From: Deltaproteobacteria bacterium
GTDB lineage: Bacteria > Myxococcota_A > UBA9160 > SZUA-336
Length of the DNA: 13,529 bases
Assembly: GCA_030673955.1 (NCBI GenBank)
Contig: DAOVBF010000005.1
Location: 1-13,529, forward strand
Reading direction: 5' to 3'
A program made the position numbers and the translations under genes. Below are positions 1 to 9,473 of this stretch, one piece after another. Numbering within the stretch: position 1 is the stretch's first letter; every line of letters starts with the position of its first letter. The notes under the pieces were generated by a model, which was given only the letters and a program-made list of their open reading frames with translations, did not search any database and had not been told where the DNA came from.

Positions 1-1208
1 GCGGGGCCCCCATCGCGGAGTCAGGGCGGACGGGCGCCCGCTACGAAGCGGTTCGCCGCCTCAACGACTTCCTCGATCGGTTTGAGGAGGATCTCGTCGA
101 GGCGGATCGCGTCGATCTCGACGTCGGGGGGAAGTGGTGTCCCCAGCATCTGGCAACGCGGCAAGGTCCCAAGCGACGGTTCGTGTTCTTGCGGAACGCG
201 TCGAAGAAACCGAAGCGCGTACCGACGCGCGAGCCGGAGCGCGCCGAGCTCGCGCCATGGGAGACCCAGATCCGGGTCTACGGCCCCGACGGCGAGCTCG
301 AGGCGATCAACCCCGAGCCGGTGCGCTGGATCCCACCGCCAGCGGGAACGTCTCCGCCACTGCCGCGGCTCGAGCGTTGGACCTTCGCTGGCGTCAGTCC
401 CCACCTCGATCCGGCCTACGACGATTCGTCCTGGAGCGAGATCTCTCCCCTCCAGATCGAACGCGGACACGTGGACATCGACACGCTCGGCGTGCACTAC
501 GGCTTCATCTGGTACCGGGGCACCTTTCAGGGGCCGCTCGATCGGCTCCTGCTCGATGCCCGGCATTGCTACGCGGTGTGGATCAACCGCGAGCTCGTCG
601 CGGTCGGCGATCAGTTCAAGAACCGGCTGGGCGTGGGACCGGACGGCGCACGTTTGCGAAGGATCCCTTTGCGCAGAGCGCAGCTGAACGAGGGAAGAAA
701 CGTTGTCGTGGTACTGGTGGAGAGCCTGGGTCACAACCAGGGTTTCGCGGATGATGGTGCCAACCCCCGCGGTATCGTTCGCATGGATGCGGGCGTGACC
801 CCCATCCGGTGGCGCTTTAGGGGTGGACTCGTGCGCGGCGAGAGAGGCATGAACCCGGTGGTCGCCTTCGAGGGCGTCGAGCGCACGGGCTCCCAGGAGG
901 TGGTCCTCCCGCACGGCTGGGCGGGGGAGCCTAACGGGGTCGGGCTTTACGAGACCCGCTTCCGGCTGGAAGGGGTGGACCCGAAGGAGCTGGCACTGGC
1001 GTTGACCCTCGACCCCGGGCGGGGAAAGGCCAATCTCTATTTGAATGGTTACCTGATCGGACGCTATTGGCCGGAGCGCGGCCCCCAGCGCCGATTCCCG
1101 TTGCCTGCGGGCGTGCTCGAGCTCGACGCGGAGAGCCATCTCGCGGTCGCGGTTTGGAAACGATCGCGACGTGCCGCTCTGGGAAAGGTCCGCCTGGAGT
1201 TGACTTGA
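1..1208 (+). CDS. Beta-galactosidase, glycoside hydrolase family 35, C-terminal part (5' end outside window)
   Basis: The reading frame is open from base 3 to the TGA at 1206-1208, giving 401 residues with no start codon needed in the window. The first residues, GAPIAESG, followed by a Tyr-containing helix, match the segment that closes the catalytic barrel in GH35 beta-galactosidases (the DYDAPLSEAG region). A strand RFVFLRN follows, as in that family. The rest fits two galactose-binding-like beta-sandwich domains: one around residues 120-260 with YGFIWYRGTF (about 166-175) and VESLGHNQGF (about 239-248), and one around 285-401 with NLYLNGYLIGRYW (about 344-356). Family members remove terminal beta-galactose from glycans. 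The catalytic Glu residues lie in the missing N-terminal barrel, so activity and any signal peptide cannot be judged. A GTG at 183 is internal, not the start. Family call is confident; substrate is not. Confidence 0.85.
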   Translation, partial: GAPIAESGRTGARYEAVRRLNDFLDRFEEDLVEADRVDLDVGGKWCPQHLATRQGPKRRFVFLRNASKKPKRVPTREPERAELAPWETQIRVYGPDGELEAINPEPVRWIPPPAGTSPPLPRLERWTFAGVSPHLDPAYDDSSWSEISPLQIERGHVDIDTLGVHYGFIWYRGTFQGPLDRLLLDARHCYAVWINRELVAVGDQFKNRLGVGPDGARLRRIPLRRAQLNEGRNVVVVLVESLGHNQGFADDGANPRGIVRMDAGVTPIRWRFRGGLVRGERGMNPVVAFEGVERTGSQEVVLPHGWAGEPNGVGLYETRFRLEGVDPKELALALTLDPGRGKANLYLNGYLIGRYWPERGPQRRFPLPAGVLELDAESHLAVAVWKRSRRAALGKVRLELT

Positions 1209-1224
1209 AGTCCGCTGAGGCTCG

Positions 1225-1252
1225 TTGCGTGCCTCGTGCCAGGCGATAGAAT
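1225..1252 (+). promoter_or_regulatory. Candidate sigma70-type promoter placed for a leaderless transcript
   Basis: A -35-like TTGCGT (1225-1230) and a -10-like TAGAAT (1247-1252, five of six matches to TATAAT) are separated by 16 bases. Only seven bases lie between the -10 and the ATG at 1260, so transcription would begin at or next to the start codon. No ribosome binding site is visible, which agrees with a leaderless message. A short inverted repeat, GCCT-N6-AGGC (1231-1244), sits in the spacer and could be an operator or chance. Inference from motif spacing only. Confidence 0.35.
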
Positions 1253-1259
1253 CCGGCGC

Positions 1260-2339
1260 ATGCCGATCTCCAGGACCCTCCTCGAGCATCTGGTCGAGGC
1301 GTCCCCGGATATTGTGGTTGCGACCGATCGCGATGGCACAGTCGCCTATTACAACGACGGCGCGCGAGAGAATCTCGGCTACGCGCGGGAAGAGATCATG
1401 GGCCAGTTCGTCGCCCGGCTCTATCCGAGCCTCGAGGAAGCTCGACGTGTCATGGCCGCGATGCGCAGCGCGGCGAATGGTGGGAGCGGCCGGATCGTCA
1501 ACTTTCCGACCCGTTTCGTCGCGAAGGACGGGCACGAGATTCCGGTTGCGATTTCGGGAGTCATTATCTACGACGACCAGCGCAGCGAGAAGGGCACGGT
1601 CGGCTTCGCCAAGGATCGGACCAACATCATCCGCAAGGACCAGCTTGCCCTGCTCGGCGAGGTAGCGGTCGGACTCTCCCACGAGATCAACAATCCCCTC
1701 TCGGTCATCACCAATCAGCTAACGCTGCTCGAGCGCTTTGTGGCGGAGCTCGAGGATCCGCGCCAGCTCGAGCGGGAGCGCGGCCGGATCGACATCATCA
1801 AGCACGAAGTCAAGCGGATCGAGGAGCATCTGCAGCGTCTGTACCAGATGGCTCAAGGGGAGCACTATGCGAGCACCCCCTATCTGGGGGACGCGCGGAT
1901 GATCGATCTTTCCGAAACGTCCCGCGCTGCTGAGGGTCCGCTAAAGGGACGCTGGGTCTTGGTGGTCGACGATGACGCCGCCGTGCGTGACTCGGTCGCA
2001 GAGATCCTGCGCGCGGAGGGATGCCACGTGGACTCCGCGGCCGATGGTCGACAGGCTCTGGCTCGGCTGGAGCGAGCCGCGTTCGATATTGTGCTATCGG
2101 ACGTCGTCATGCCGGCCATGGATGGCTATGAGCTCTTCCAGGAGGTCCGGCAACGCTATCCGGGCACCCAGGTGGTCCTGATGACCGCCTTCTATTACGA
2201 CAAGGACCACGTCATCAAGCGCAGCCAAATGGAGGGTGTGGCGGGCGTGATCTTCAAGAAGCCGGTCGACCCCGCGCGCCTCCGCCAGACGCTGAAGGCG
2301 CTCGTCAGCTCTCCTCGGCCAGCTCCTTTTTCACATTGA
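1260..2339 (+). CDS. PAS-HisKA-receiver signalling protein lacking a histidine kinase ATPase domain
   Basis: A 359-residue cytoplasmic two-component protein with no signal peptide or membrane helix. Residues about 8-118 form a PAS sensor domain (ASPDIVVATDRDG start). Residues about 125-200 form a HisKA dimerisation helix pair with the H-box LSHEINNPL, placing the phospho-accepting His at 141. Residues about 232-345 form a receiver domain with acidic pocket D237-D239, phospho-acceptor D281 (LSDVVMP), T309 and K334 (FKKP). Only about 30 residues separate HisKA from the receiver, so the usual HATPase_c domain with N, G1 and G2 boxes is absent. The frame is continuous, so this is design rather than a frameshift. 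It may accept phosphate from, or pair with, another kinase. I chose ATG 1260; a GTG at 1236 would add eight residues upstream. Its 3' end overlaps the convergent small gene by 35 bp. The signal it senses is unknown. Confidence 0.85.
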   Translation: MPISRTLLEHLVEASPDIVVATDRDGTVAYYNDGARENLGYAREEIMGQFVARLYPSLEEARRVMAAMRSAANGGSGRIVNFPTRFVAKDGHEIPVAISGVIIYDDQRSEKGTVGFAKDRTNIIRKDQLALLGEVAVGLSHEINNPLSVITNQLTLLERFVAELEDPRQLERERGRIDIIKHEVKRIEEHLQRLYQMAQGEHYASTPYLGDARMIDLSETSRAAEGPLKGRWVLVVDDDAAVRDSVAEILRAEGCHVDSAADGRQALARLERAAFDIVLSDVVMPAMDGYELFQEVRQRYPGTQVVLMTAFYYDKDHVIKRSQMEGVAGVIFKKPVDPARLRQTLKALVSSPRPAPFSH

Positions 2340-2499
2340 AGAGCTTCCCGTCGTCGTCCTTCGCGAGGTAGGACGTCTCCCACTCCTTGAGGACGGCGAA
2401 GGGCTGACCCGCCTCGAACTGAATCTCCTCGACCTCCTCGCCGAGGTTGGGCTGGTGCTTGAGTGTGGTGGTGGCCTTGAGCTTGATCGTGTCTGGCAC
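2305..2499 (-). CDS. Small protein of unknown function (64 aa), last gene of the minus-strand cluster
   Basis: I do not recognise a named family. The 64-residue product is soluble-looking, acidic and Lys/Glu-rich, without Cys, a signal peptide or a membrane helix. The middle part, with QFEAGQPFAVLKEWETSYL, reads like a small beta-barrel or SH3-like fold: short alternating strands, a Gly/Asp turn (KDDDGKLF) and a charged C-terminal tail. It starts with GTG at 2499, supported by a strong Shine-Dalgarno GGAGGAG seven bases upstream. That signal argues strongly that the gene is real despite its size. It lies 39 bp downstream of comF, so it may be the final cistron of that operon. Its last codons overlap the convergent PAS-HisKA-receiver gene by 35 bp. 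Function not assigned. Confidence 0.75.
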   Translation of the reverse strand: MPDTIKLKATTTLKHQPNLGEEVEEIQFEAGQPFAVLKEWETSYLAKDDDGKLFNVKKELAEES

Positions 2500-2506
2500 G
2501 GGGAGA

Positions 2507-2513
2507 CTCCTCC
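2507..2513 (-). promoter_or_regulatory. Strong ribosome binding site of the 64-aa gene
   Basis: On the minus strand this reads GGAGGAG, followed by seven bases and a GTG start. It is the best Shine-Dalgarno sequence I found in the window and fixes the start of the small gene. Its GGAGG core also forms one arm of the hairpin at 2509-2536. Confidence 0.75.
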
Positions 2514-2536
2514 GGGCTGCTGTCTGGGCTCGGAGG
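2509..2536 (-). promoter_or_regulatory. Hairpin overlapping the Shine-Dalgarno of the 64-aa gene
   Basis: In the message, CCTCCG and CGGAGG pair perfectly over six bases. After one mismatch the stem gains two more pairs (GC with GC), leaving a loop of about ten bases. The 3' arm contains the GGAGG used to translate the small gene, and the 5' arm begins three bases after the comF stop. It could hide the binding site until ribosomes or a factor open it. It could instead be a transcript-end structure, but no U-run follows, so intrinsic termination is less likely. Pairing is seen; function is inferred. Confidence 0.4.
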
Positions 2537-2538
2537 GT

Positions 2539-3180
2539 TTATAGCGCAGGCCAACCCGCGCTGGGTAGCGTTGGGGTGCCGGCCAGGGCCAGTGGCACCA
2601 CCGCGCGCGGACCCGCACTGCGGCGGAGCTCCGCAGCGGCGGCCGAGAGCGTTGCCCCCGTCGTGATCACATCATCGAGGAGCAGGGCCCGCCTGCCTCG
2701 CAGGGCGCCCGGCCGGGCGGCGAAGCTGCCGGCGATGTTCGTGCGGCGCTCTCGCGGCGGAAGGCCGGTCTGCGGTCGGGTGGGGCGGGTCCGGAGCAGG
2801 ACATCTTGCCGGAGCGGCAGCTTCACACGCCTCGCCAGGGCACGTGCCAGCTCGTAGACCGGGTCGGCGCCGAGCTCACGCACTCGCTGCCGATGGCGCG
2901 GAACCGGGACGATGCTGTCCACGTGCAGCTCACGGACGCGTTCCACCAGAGGCTCGATCAGGATGCCCAGCGCGTCGCGCCGGCCTTCGAACTTGAAGCG
3001 TTGGACCAACCGAGCGCCCGTTCCGTCGCAGGCCAGAGCGGTGCGGACGCCGCGAAGCTCGCGCAGCGGTGCCAGCTGGACCCGACACCGGCCGCAGAGC
3101 CGCGCTGTGCCCGGGCGGCGGGGAACGTCGCACGCGGGGCAGACGCTCGGAGCTAGGAGCTCGAGGAGGGAGGATCGCAT
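2539..3180 (-). CDS. comF: ComF family phosphoribosyltransferase-like protein
   Basis: A 213-residue ComF/GntX-type protein. An N-terminal zinc-ribbon-like pair, C14-x2-C17 and C29-x2-C32, is followed by the family motif IVPVPRHRQRVRELG (about 90-104), and then by the PRPP-binding loop LLLDDVITTGAT (167-178) of type I phosphoribosyltransferases. In naturally competent bacteria ComF helps bring imported single-stranded DNA through the cytoplasm. In many others the role is unknown, and nothing here proves competence. The chosen ATG at 3180 lies inside the end of gpmI (28 bp overlap), so it is probably translationally coupled. There is no clear Shine-Dalgarno, and an in-frame GTG at 3192 is an alternative. 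The gene ends with TAA at 2539-2541. Family assignment is firm; substrate is unknown. Confidence 0.92.
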   Translation of the reverse strand: MRSSLLELLAPSVCPACDVPRRPGTARLCGRCRVQLAPLRELRGVRTALACDGTGARLVQRFKFEGRRDALGILIEPLVERVRELHVDSIVPVPRHRQRVRELGADPVYELARALARRVKLPLRQDVLLRTRPTRPQTGLPPRERRTNIAGSFAARPGALRGRRALLLDDVITTGATLSAAAAELRRSAGPRAVVPLALAGTPTLPSAGWPAL

Positions 3181-4706
3181 CGGAGCAAGCACCGGCCCGT
3201 CATTCCTTCCGGCTGTTCGAGCTCGAGCCGCTCGCACAAGCTGGGTGCGATGTCCGAGAGTCCGCCGTCTCGGATGGAGCATCCCTGCACCTCGCGCCGT
3301 ACCCAGAAGATGGGCACGGGATTCGTGGTGTGCGCGGTGTGCACGGCGCCGGTTTCGGGGTCCACCAGCTGCTCGATGTTTCCGTGGTCCGAGGTGATGA
3401 GTAGCTCGCCGCCGCGTGCCAGCACGGCGCCGCACACGCGGTCCAGGCAGGCGTCGATTACCTCTACGGCGCGCACGCAGGCTGGAATGATGCCCGTGTG
3501 CCCCACCATGTCGGGGTTTGCGTAGTTCAGCAGGATGAACGCGTAGTCGGTTCGCTCGATCGCCTCGAGCAGCTTATCGGTGACCTCGATCGCACTCATC
3601 TCAGGCTTGAGATCGTAGGTGGGCACGTCTCTGGGCGATGGCACCAGGATGCGATCCTCGCCCGGGAAGGGCTCCTCGCGACCCCCGTTGAAGAAGTAGG
3701 TGACGTGGGCGTACTTCTCGGTCTCGGCGATGCGAAGCTGCCGGCGTCCGGCAGTGCTCACGAGCTTGCCCAGGTTGCACGGAACCTCTACCGGGCCGAA
3801 GGCCGCGGGGAGCCCGAATGCCGGGTCGTAGAGGGTGAGCGTCGCCAGGGCACCCAGCGCGGGCGCCCTCAGCTCTGCCACCTCGCGCCCCAGCATCTCG
3901 GGGCGCACACGCGTGAGCGCATTGGTCAGCTGCCGCGCACGGTCCGCACGGAAGTTGAAGAAAAAGACGGCGTCGCCGTCGGCGAGCGCGGGCGCGCCGG
4001 CGATGACCGAGGGCTCGATGAATTCGTCACCCTGCTCACGTCCATAGGCCTTTTCGACGGCTTCCACGGCAGAGGCCACCTCGCTTCCCTGGCGCTGGAC
4101 GATCGCCTGGAACGCGCGCGCGACGCGTTCCCAGCGCTTGTCACGGTCCATGGCCCAATACCGGCCGCTCACCGTGGCGATGCAGCCCCCCGAGGTTTTG
4201 AGCCTTGCCTCGAGTGGCGCGATCCAGCGCAGGGCGCTCTGCGGCGGCGTGTCCCGCCCGTCGGTGAAGGCATGCAGGATGGGGCGGACTCCGCGTTCCT
4301 CGAGCAACGCCAGGATTCCGTCCAGATGGCCCAGCGAGCTGTGCACGCCGCCATCCGAGATGAGTCCCATCAGATGGACCTGGCCCCCGGCGCGCCCACC
4401 CGCCAGAATGATGTCCTGGATGACCGGGTTCCGCGCGAACTCCCCTCGATCGGCTGCTTTCTGAATGCGCACGATATCCTGGTCGATGATGCAGCCGGCG
4501 CCGAGTGTCATGTGCCCGACCTCGGAGTTGCCCATCTGCCCATCCGGGAGGCCCACGGCTGCGCCCGACGTCTCGAGCCGGGCCTTCGGGTAAAGGCGCG
4601 CCGCCCGGTCGAAGAACGGGGTTTGCGCCAGGGCCGTGGCGTCGCCCTCCCCACCGTTGCCGATGCCGAAGCCGTCCAGGATCACCAAGCAGGTCGGTCC
4701 CTTCAT
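3153..4706 (-). CDS. gpmI: 2,3-bisphosphoglycerate-independent phosphoglycerate mutase
   Basis: Interconverts 3-phosphoglycerate and 2-phosphoglycerate in glycolysis and gluconeogenesis; a cytoplasmic, metal-dependent member of the alkaline phosphatase superfamily. At 517 residues it has the usual length. The metal-ligand Asp is D11 (ILDGFG), and the nucleophile Ser is S61 in NSEVGH. Family motifs follow in order: DGRDTPP (149-155), SGRYWAMDRD (180-189), FNFRADRARQ (250-259), EKYAHVTYFFNGG (330-342), NPDMVGHTG (397-405), ITSDHGN (437-443) and AHTTNPVP (458-465). The core active-site residues appear intact. The ATG at 4706 overlaps the rsfS stop as ATGA and has GGGAGG six bases upstream (4713-4718). 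Its 3' end overlaps comF by 28 bp and encodes a short Pro/Ser tail. Confidence 0.97.
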   Translation of the reverse strand: MKGPTCLVILDGFGIGNGGEGDATALAQTPFFDRAARLYPKARLETSGAAVGLPDGQMGNSEVGHMTLGAGCIIDQDIVRIQKAADRGEFARNPVIQDIILAGGRAGGQVHLMGLISDGGVHSSLGHLDGILALLEERGVRPILHAFTDGRDTPPQSALRWIAPLEARLKTSGGCIATVSGRYWAMDRDKRWERVARAFQAIVQRQGSEVASAVEAVEKAYGREQGDEFIEPSVIAGAPALADGDAVFFFNFRADRARQLTNALTRVRPEMLGREVAELRAPALGALATLTLYDPAFGLPAAFGPVEVPCNLGKLVSTAGRRQLRIAETEKYAHVTYFFNGGREEPFPGEDRILVPSPRDVPTYDLKPEMSAIEVTDKLLEAIERTDYAFILLNYANPDMVGHTGIIPACVRAVEVIDACLDRVCGAVLARGGELLITSDHGNIEQLVDPETGAVHTAHTTNPVPIFWVRREVQGCSIRDGGLSDIAPSLCERLELEQPEGMTGRCLLRCDPPSSSS

Positions 4707-5065
4707 TGTGTGCCTCCCGCTGCCTGTGGTAGCTCGAGCGGTGCGGCGTCTCCCCACAGCCGCTCCAGGCCATAGAACGCACGCGCCTCGCGCTGAAAGA
4801 GATGCACCAACACGTCGCCTAGGTCGATCAGGAGCCAGCGCGCGGTCTTTTCGCCCTCGATGCCGAGGGGTCGCTCACCGTGCCGTTGCGCGGCCTCCAG
4901 GGTCGCCTGGGCCAGCGTTCGCACGTGTCGGTCCGAGGCTCCCGTCGCGATGACAAAGAAATCGGTGAAAGAAGCGGTTCCGCGTAAGTCGAGGATCCGA
5001 ACATTGAAACCTTTCTTCTGATTCGTTGCTTCAGCGAGTGCGAGTGCCTTCTCCTTAGACTTCAA
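4703..5065 (-). CDS. rsfS: Ribosome silencing factor RsfS (Iojap/YbeB family)
   Basis: A 120-residue protein that binds L14 on the large subunit and blocks joining with the small subunit, lowering translation in poor nutrient conditions (family knowledge). Recognisable features are DFFVIATGASDRHV (35-48) and the C-terminal WLLIDLGDVLVHLF followed by REARAFYGLERLW (77-104), which define the family. There is no ATG in frame. The start is TTG at 5065, supported by AGGAGG four bases upstream (5070-5075). The TTG shares bases with the nadD stop (TTGA), and the rsfS stop shares bases with the gpmI start (ATGA), so it is coupled on both sides. The nadD-rsfS pairing is common in bacteria. Confidence 0.95.
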   Translation of the reverse strand: MKSKEKALALAEATNQKKGFNVRILDLRGTASFTDFFVIATGASDRHVRTLAQATLEAAQRHGERPLGIEGEKTARWLLIDLGDVLVHLFQREARAFYGLERLWGDAAPLELPQAAGGTQ

Positions 5066-5703
5066 GAGCCCTCCTGGTAAAGATGGTGTTTCTCGATGTA
5101 CTCGATGACCGCATCCGGGACGAGGTATCGGATCGACGCCCCGCGCGCGATACGTTTTCGGATGTCGCTCGCCGAGATGCCGAGCGGCGGGAAGGGGACG
5201 CTGCGGATCTCGCGACCGGACTCGTGCTTGAGGACGTTCGGGTCGGCGATGAAACTCCCGGCCAGGCGCTCGGGCAGCAGCGACTCGAGCGGTTGGTGAT
5301 CGGACCCGGGTCGTCCCACGACGGCGAAGTTCGCCAGCCCGAGGAGCGTCTCGGGCTCGTGCCAGCTATCCAGCTCTGTCAGTGTGTCTGTGCCCAGCAA
5401 GAACCAGAGCTGCTGGCCCTTGTAGCGCCGGGAGAGTGCGCGCAGGGTATCCACGGTGTAGCTCGGACCGGGTCGCTTGAGTTCCAGGTCGAGGGCCTCG
5501 AGGCTCGGGTTAGAGGCGCTCGCGAGCTTGACCATCTCGAGCCGGTGCGTGGCGCTGGCGAGCCGGCGACTCTTATGGGGCGGGTCCGCCGACGGGATCA
5601 AGAGCACCCTCTCCAGGTCCAGCGCCTCCCACACCGTCTCCGCCACGCGCAGGTGCGCGAAGTGGATGGGATTGAACGTGCCTCCGAAGACACCCAGACT
5701 CAC
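5062..5703 (-). CDS. nadD: Nicotinate-nucleotide adenylyltransferase
   Basis: Transfers AMP from ATP to nicotinate mononucleotide, making deamido-NAD in NAD biosynthesis. The 213-residue product has the nucleotidyltransferase fold: GGTFNPIHFAHL near the N terminus (7-18) carries the H-x-x-H ATP-binding signature, PPHK lies at 41-44, SYTVDTL at 81-87, and ISASDIRKRI (176-185) is the C-terminal phosphate-binding motif, all in the family order. The start is GTG at 5703, overlapping the proA stop as GTGA; it puts the glycine-rich strand at the usual distance from the N terminus. Longer upstream starts would lie inside proA and lack family similarity. No strong Shine-Dalgarno is visible, so translation probably depends on coupling to proA. 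The stop overlaps the rsfS TTG. Confidence 0.95.
   Translation of the reverse strand: MSLGVFGGTFNPIHFAHLRVAETVWEALDLERVLLIPSADPPHKSRRLASATHRLEMVKLASASNPSLEALDLELKRPGPSYTVDTLRALSRRYKGQQLWFLLGTDTLTELDSWHEPETLLGLANFAVVGRPGSDHQPLESLLPERLAGSFIADPNVLKHESGREIRSVPFPPLGISASDIRKRIARGASIRYLVPDAVIEYIEKHHLYQEGS
5070..5075 (-). promoter_or_regulatory. Ribosome binding site for the TTG start of rsfS
   Basis: Minus-strand AGGAGG lies inside the last codons of nadD, four bases before TTG at 5065. It supports this rare start codon, since the frame has no in-frame ATG. Confidence 0.65.
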
Positions 5704-6956
5704 TCGATGAGGGTGCCGTCGCCGAAGGCGATGAACTTTTGGGTCGTGAGACCCTCGATGCCCATCGGCCCGTACCAGTGCATTTTCGTGGTCGAGATCC
5801 CCACCTCTGCTCCCAGCCCGAGCTGGAAGCCATCCGAAAAGCGCGTGCTCGCGTTGACGAACACACAACTCGAGTTCACCCGTTGCAGGAACTCGCGCGC
5901 GGTGCGCAGGTCCTCTGTGACGATCGTCTCGGTGTGATTGGAACCGTAACGGCGGATGTGGTCAATTCCCTGATCGATGGAATCCACCACGCGCACCGAC
6001 AAGATTTTGTCCAAGTATTCCGTCTTCCAATCGTCTTCGGTAGCTGGGAACGCATCTTGACAGCGCTCCAGCGTTCGGGGACAGCCACGGATCTCGACGC
6101 CAAGTCCGCGCAGCTCCGCCAGCAGCGGGGGAAGCACGGTGTCGGCCAGGGCGGCGTGCACGAGCAGGGTCTCCGCCGCGTTACACACCGCGACGCGCTG
6201 GCACTTGGAGTTGATGGTAATGTCGCGCGCCATCTTCGGGTCGGCGTGCCGGTCCAGGTAGACATGACACACACCCTTGTAGTGTTTGATCACGGGGATG
6301 CGCGAGCGCTCCACCACGCGCCGAATCAGCCCCTCGCCGCCCCGTGGAATGACGAGGTCGATCTCTTCCTCGCGGTCCAGCAGGAGATCGACGATCTCGT
6401 GCTCGGTCCGGGGGACGAGCTGGAGCGTGTCCTCGGGAATGCCGCTCTCGTTCAAGGCGCCCCGGAAGATCTGGGCAATGATAGTGTTCGAGTGCAAGGC
6501 CTCCGATCCGCCCCGCAGCACGCTGGCGTTGCCACTCTTGAGGCAAAGGCCGGCCACGTCGGCCGTCACGTTGGGCCGCGACTCGTAGATGACCAGGATC
6601 ACGCCGAGGGGGATCCGCATGCGGCCCACCTGTAGCCCGCTCGGACGGGTCCACATGTGTGTGATCTCACCGACCGGGTCGGGAAGCGACGCGATGTCGC
6701 GCAGCCCCTGGGCCATCGCCCCGACACGCGCCTCTGTGAGCGTGAGCCGGTCCAGGAGCGGGGCGGCGATGCCGGCAGCGTGGCCCGCCTCGAGATCCCG
6801 TGCGTTGGCCTCGAGGATCCCAGCGCAGGCTGCCTCCAGGCGATCGGCCGCCCGACGCAGAGCCCCGTCCTTCACGTCCGAGGGCAGCTCCGCGATCCGG
6901 TTGCCGGCCACACGGGCCCGTCGGGCGATGTCTTCCACCAGGTCCTGGAAGCCCAT
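5700..6956 (-). CDS. proA: Gamma-glutamyl phosphate reductase (glutamate-5-semialdehyde dehydrogenase)
   Basis: Second step of proline synthesis: NADPH-dependent reduction of glutamyl-5-phosphate to glutamate semialdehyde. At 418 residues it is a normal-length member of the aldehyde dehydrogenase superfamily. Family segments include IYESRPNVT (123-131), LKSGNASVLRGGSEA (139-153) and VCNAAETLLVH (257-267). The last places the catalytic Cys at 258. GSNHTE (338-343) and a C-terminal block with GLGAEVGIST (380-389) and GPMGIEGLTT (396-405) complete the match. Just before the catalytic Cys the sequence is KCQRVAVCNA, where KTQRPGVCNA-like sequences are common; an extra Cys (252) is a mild oddity. 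It follows proB after 30 bp, and its stop overlaps nadD. No clear Shine-Dalgarno precedes the ATG at 6956. Confidence 0.97.
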   Translation of the reverse strand: MGFQDLVEDIARRARVAGNRIAELPSDVKDGALRRAADRLEAACAGILEANARDLEAGHAAGIAAPLLDRLTLTEARVGAMAQGLRDIASLPDPVGEITHMWTRPSGLQVGRMRIPLGVILVIYESRPNVTADVAGLCLKSGNASVLRGGSEALHSNTIIAQIFRGALNESGIPEDTLQLVPRTEHEIVDLLLDREEEIDLVIPRGGEGLIRRVVERSRIPVIKHYKGVCHVYLDRHADPKMARDITINSKCQRVAVCNAAETLLVHAALADTVLPPLLAELRGLGVEIRGCPRTLERCQDAFPATEDDWKTEYLDKILSVRVVDSIDQGIDHIRRYGSNHTETIVTEDLRTAREFLQRVNSSCVFVNASTRFSDGFQLGLGAEVGISTTKMHWYGPMGIEGLTTQKFIAFGDGTLIE

Positions 6957-6986
6957 GACGCTATGGTAGCAGGGCAGGGGTGATCC

Positions 6987-9224
<2,238 letters not shown>

Positions 9225-9470
9225 TCACTCCACCCGGACGTAGCTCTGATCGCGCGAGCGGGAGTAGTGAACAACCCCGTCTTTGAGTGCGAAGAGCGTG
9301 TAGTCGCGGCCGACTCCCACGCCGTGCCCGGGGCGGATGGGTGTGCCGAGCTGGCGCACGAGGATGCTTCCGGCCGTGACCGTCTGGCCGCTGTAAACCT
9401 TGACCCCTCGGCGCTGTCCGCGGCTGTCGCGGCCGTTTCGTGTGCTGCCCTGTCCTTTTTTGTGTGCCAT
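9225..9470 (-). CDS. rpmA: 50S ribosomal protein L27
   Basis: An 81-residue large-subunit protein near the peptidyl-transferase centre. The N terminus [16 protein letters not shown] is diagnostic: it begins directly with the A-H-K-K type tail that reaches the catalytic site, without the cleaved N-terminal extension of Firmicutes forms. [15 protein letters not shown] (34-48) and GRDYTLFAL (54-62) follow as in the family. The ATG at 9470 is three bases after the rplU stop, with AAGG eight bases upstream inside rplU. The rplU-rpmA pairing is nearly universal in bacteria. Confidence 0.98.
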   Translation of the reverse strand: MAHKKGQGSTRNGRDSRGQRRGVKVYSGQTVTAGSILVRQLGTPIRPGHGVGVGRDYTLFALKDGVVHYSRSRDQSYVRVE

Positions 9471-9473
9471 GAC

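Noticed and set aside
21..1682. 553-codon open frame on the minus strand opposite the beta-galactosidase and the PAS region
   Set aside because: The plus strand encodes two recognisable proteins here. The antisense frame is His/Arg/Glu-rich low-identity text with no family motif and spans two unrelated genes, a usual shadow in GC-rich DNA.
3498..4775. 425-codon plus-strand frame opposite gpmI
   Set aside because: gpmI has a full set of catalytic motifs on the minus strand; the antisense product has no recognisable domain.
5739..6635. 298-codon plus-strand frame opposite proA
   Set aside because: Shadow frame created by GC-rich third positions of proA; no motifs and no plausible neighbours.
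6957..6986. Small hairpin (AGGG-GTGAT-CCCT) between proB and proA
   Set aside because: Four pairs only, no T-run and no conservation evidence; likely chance.
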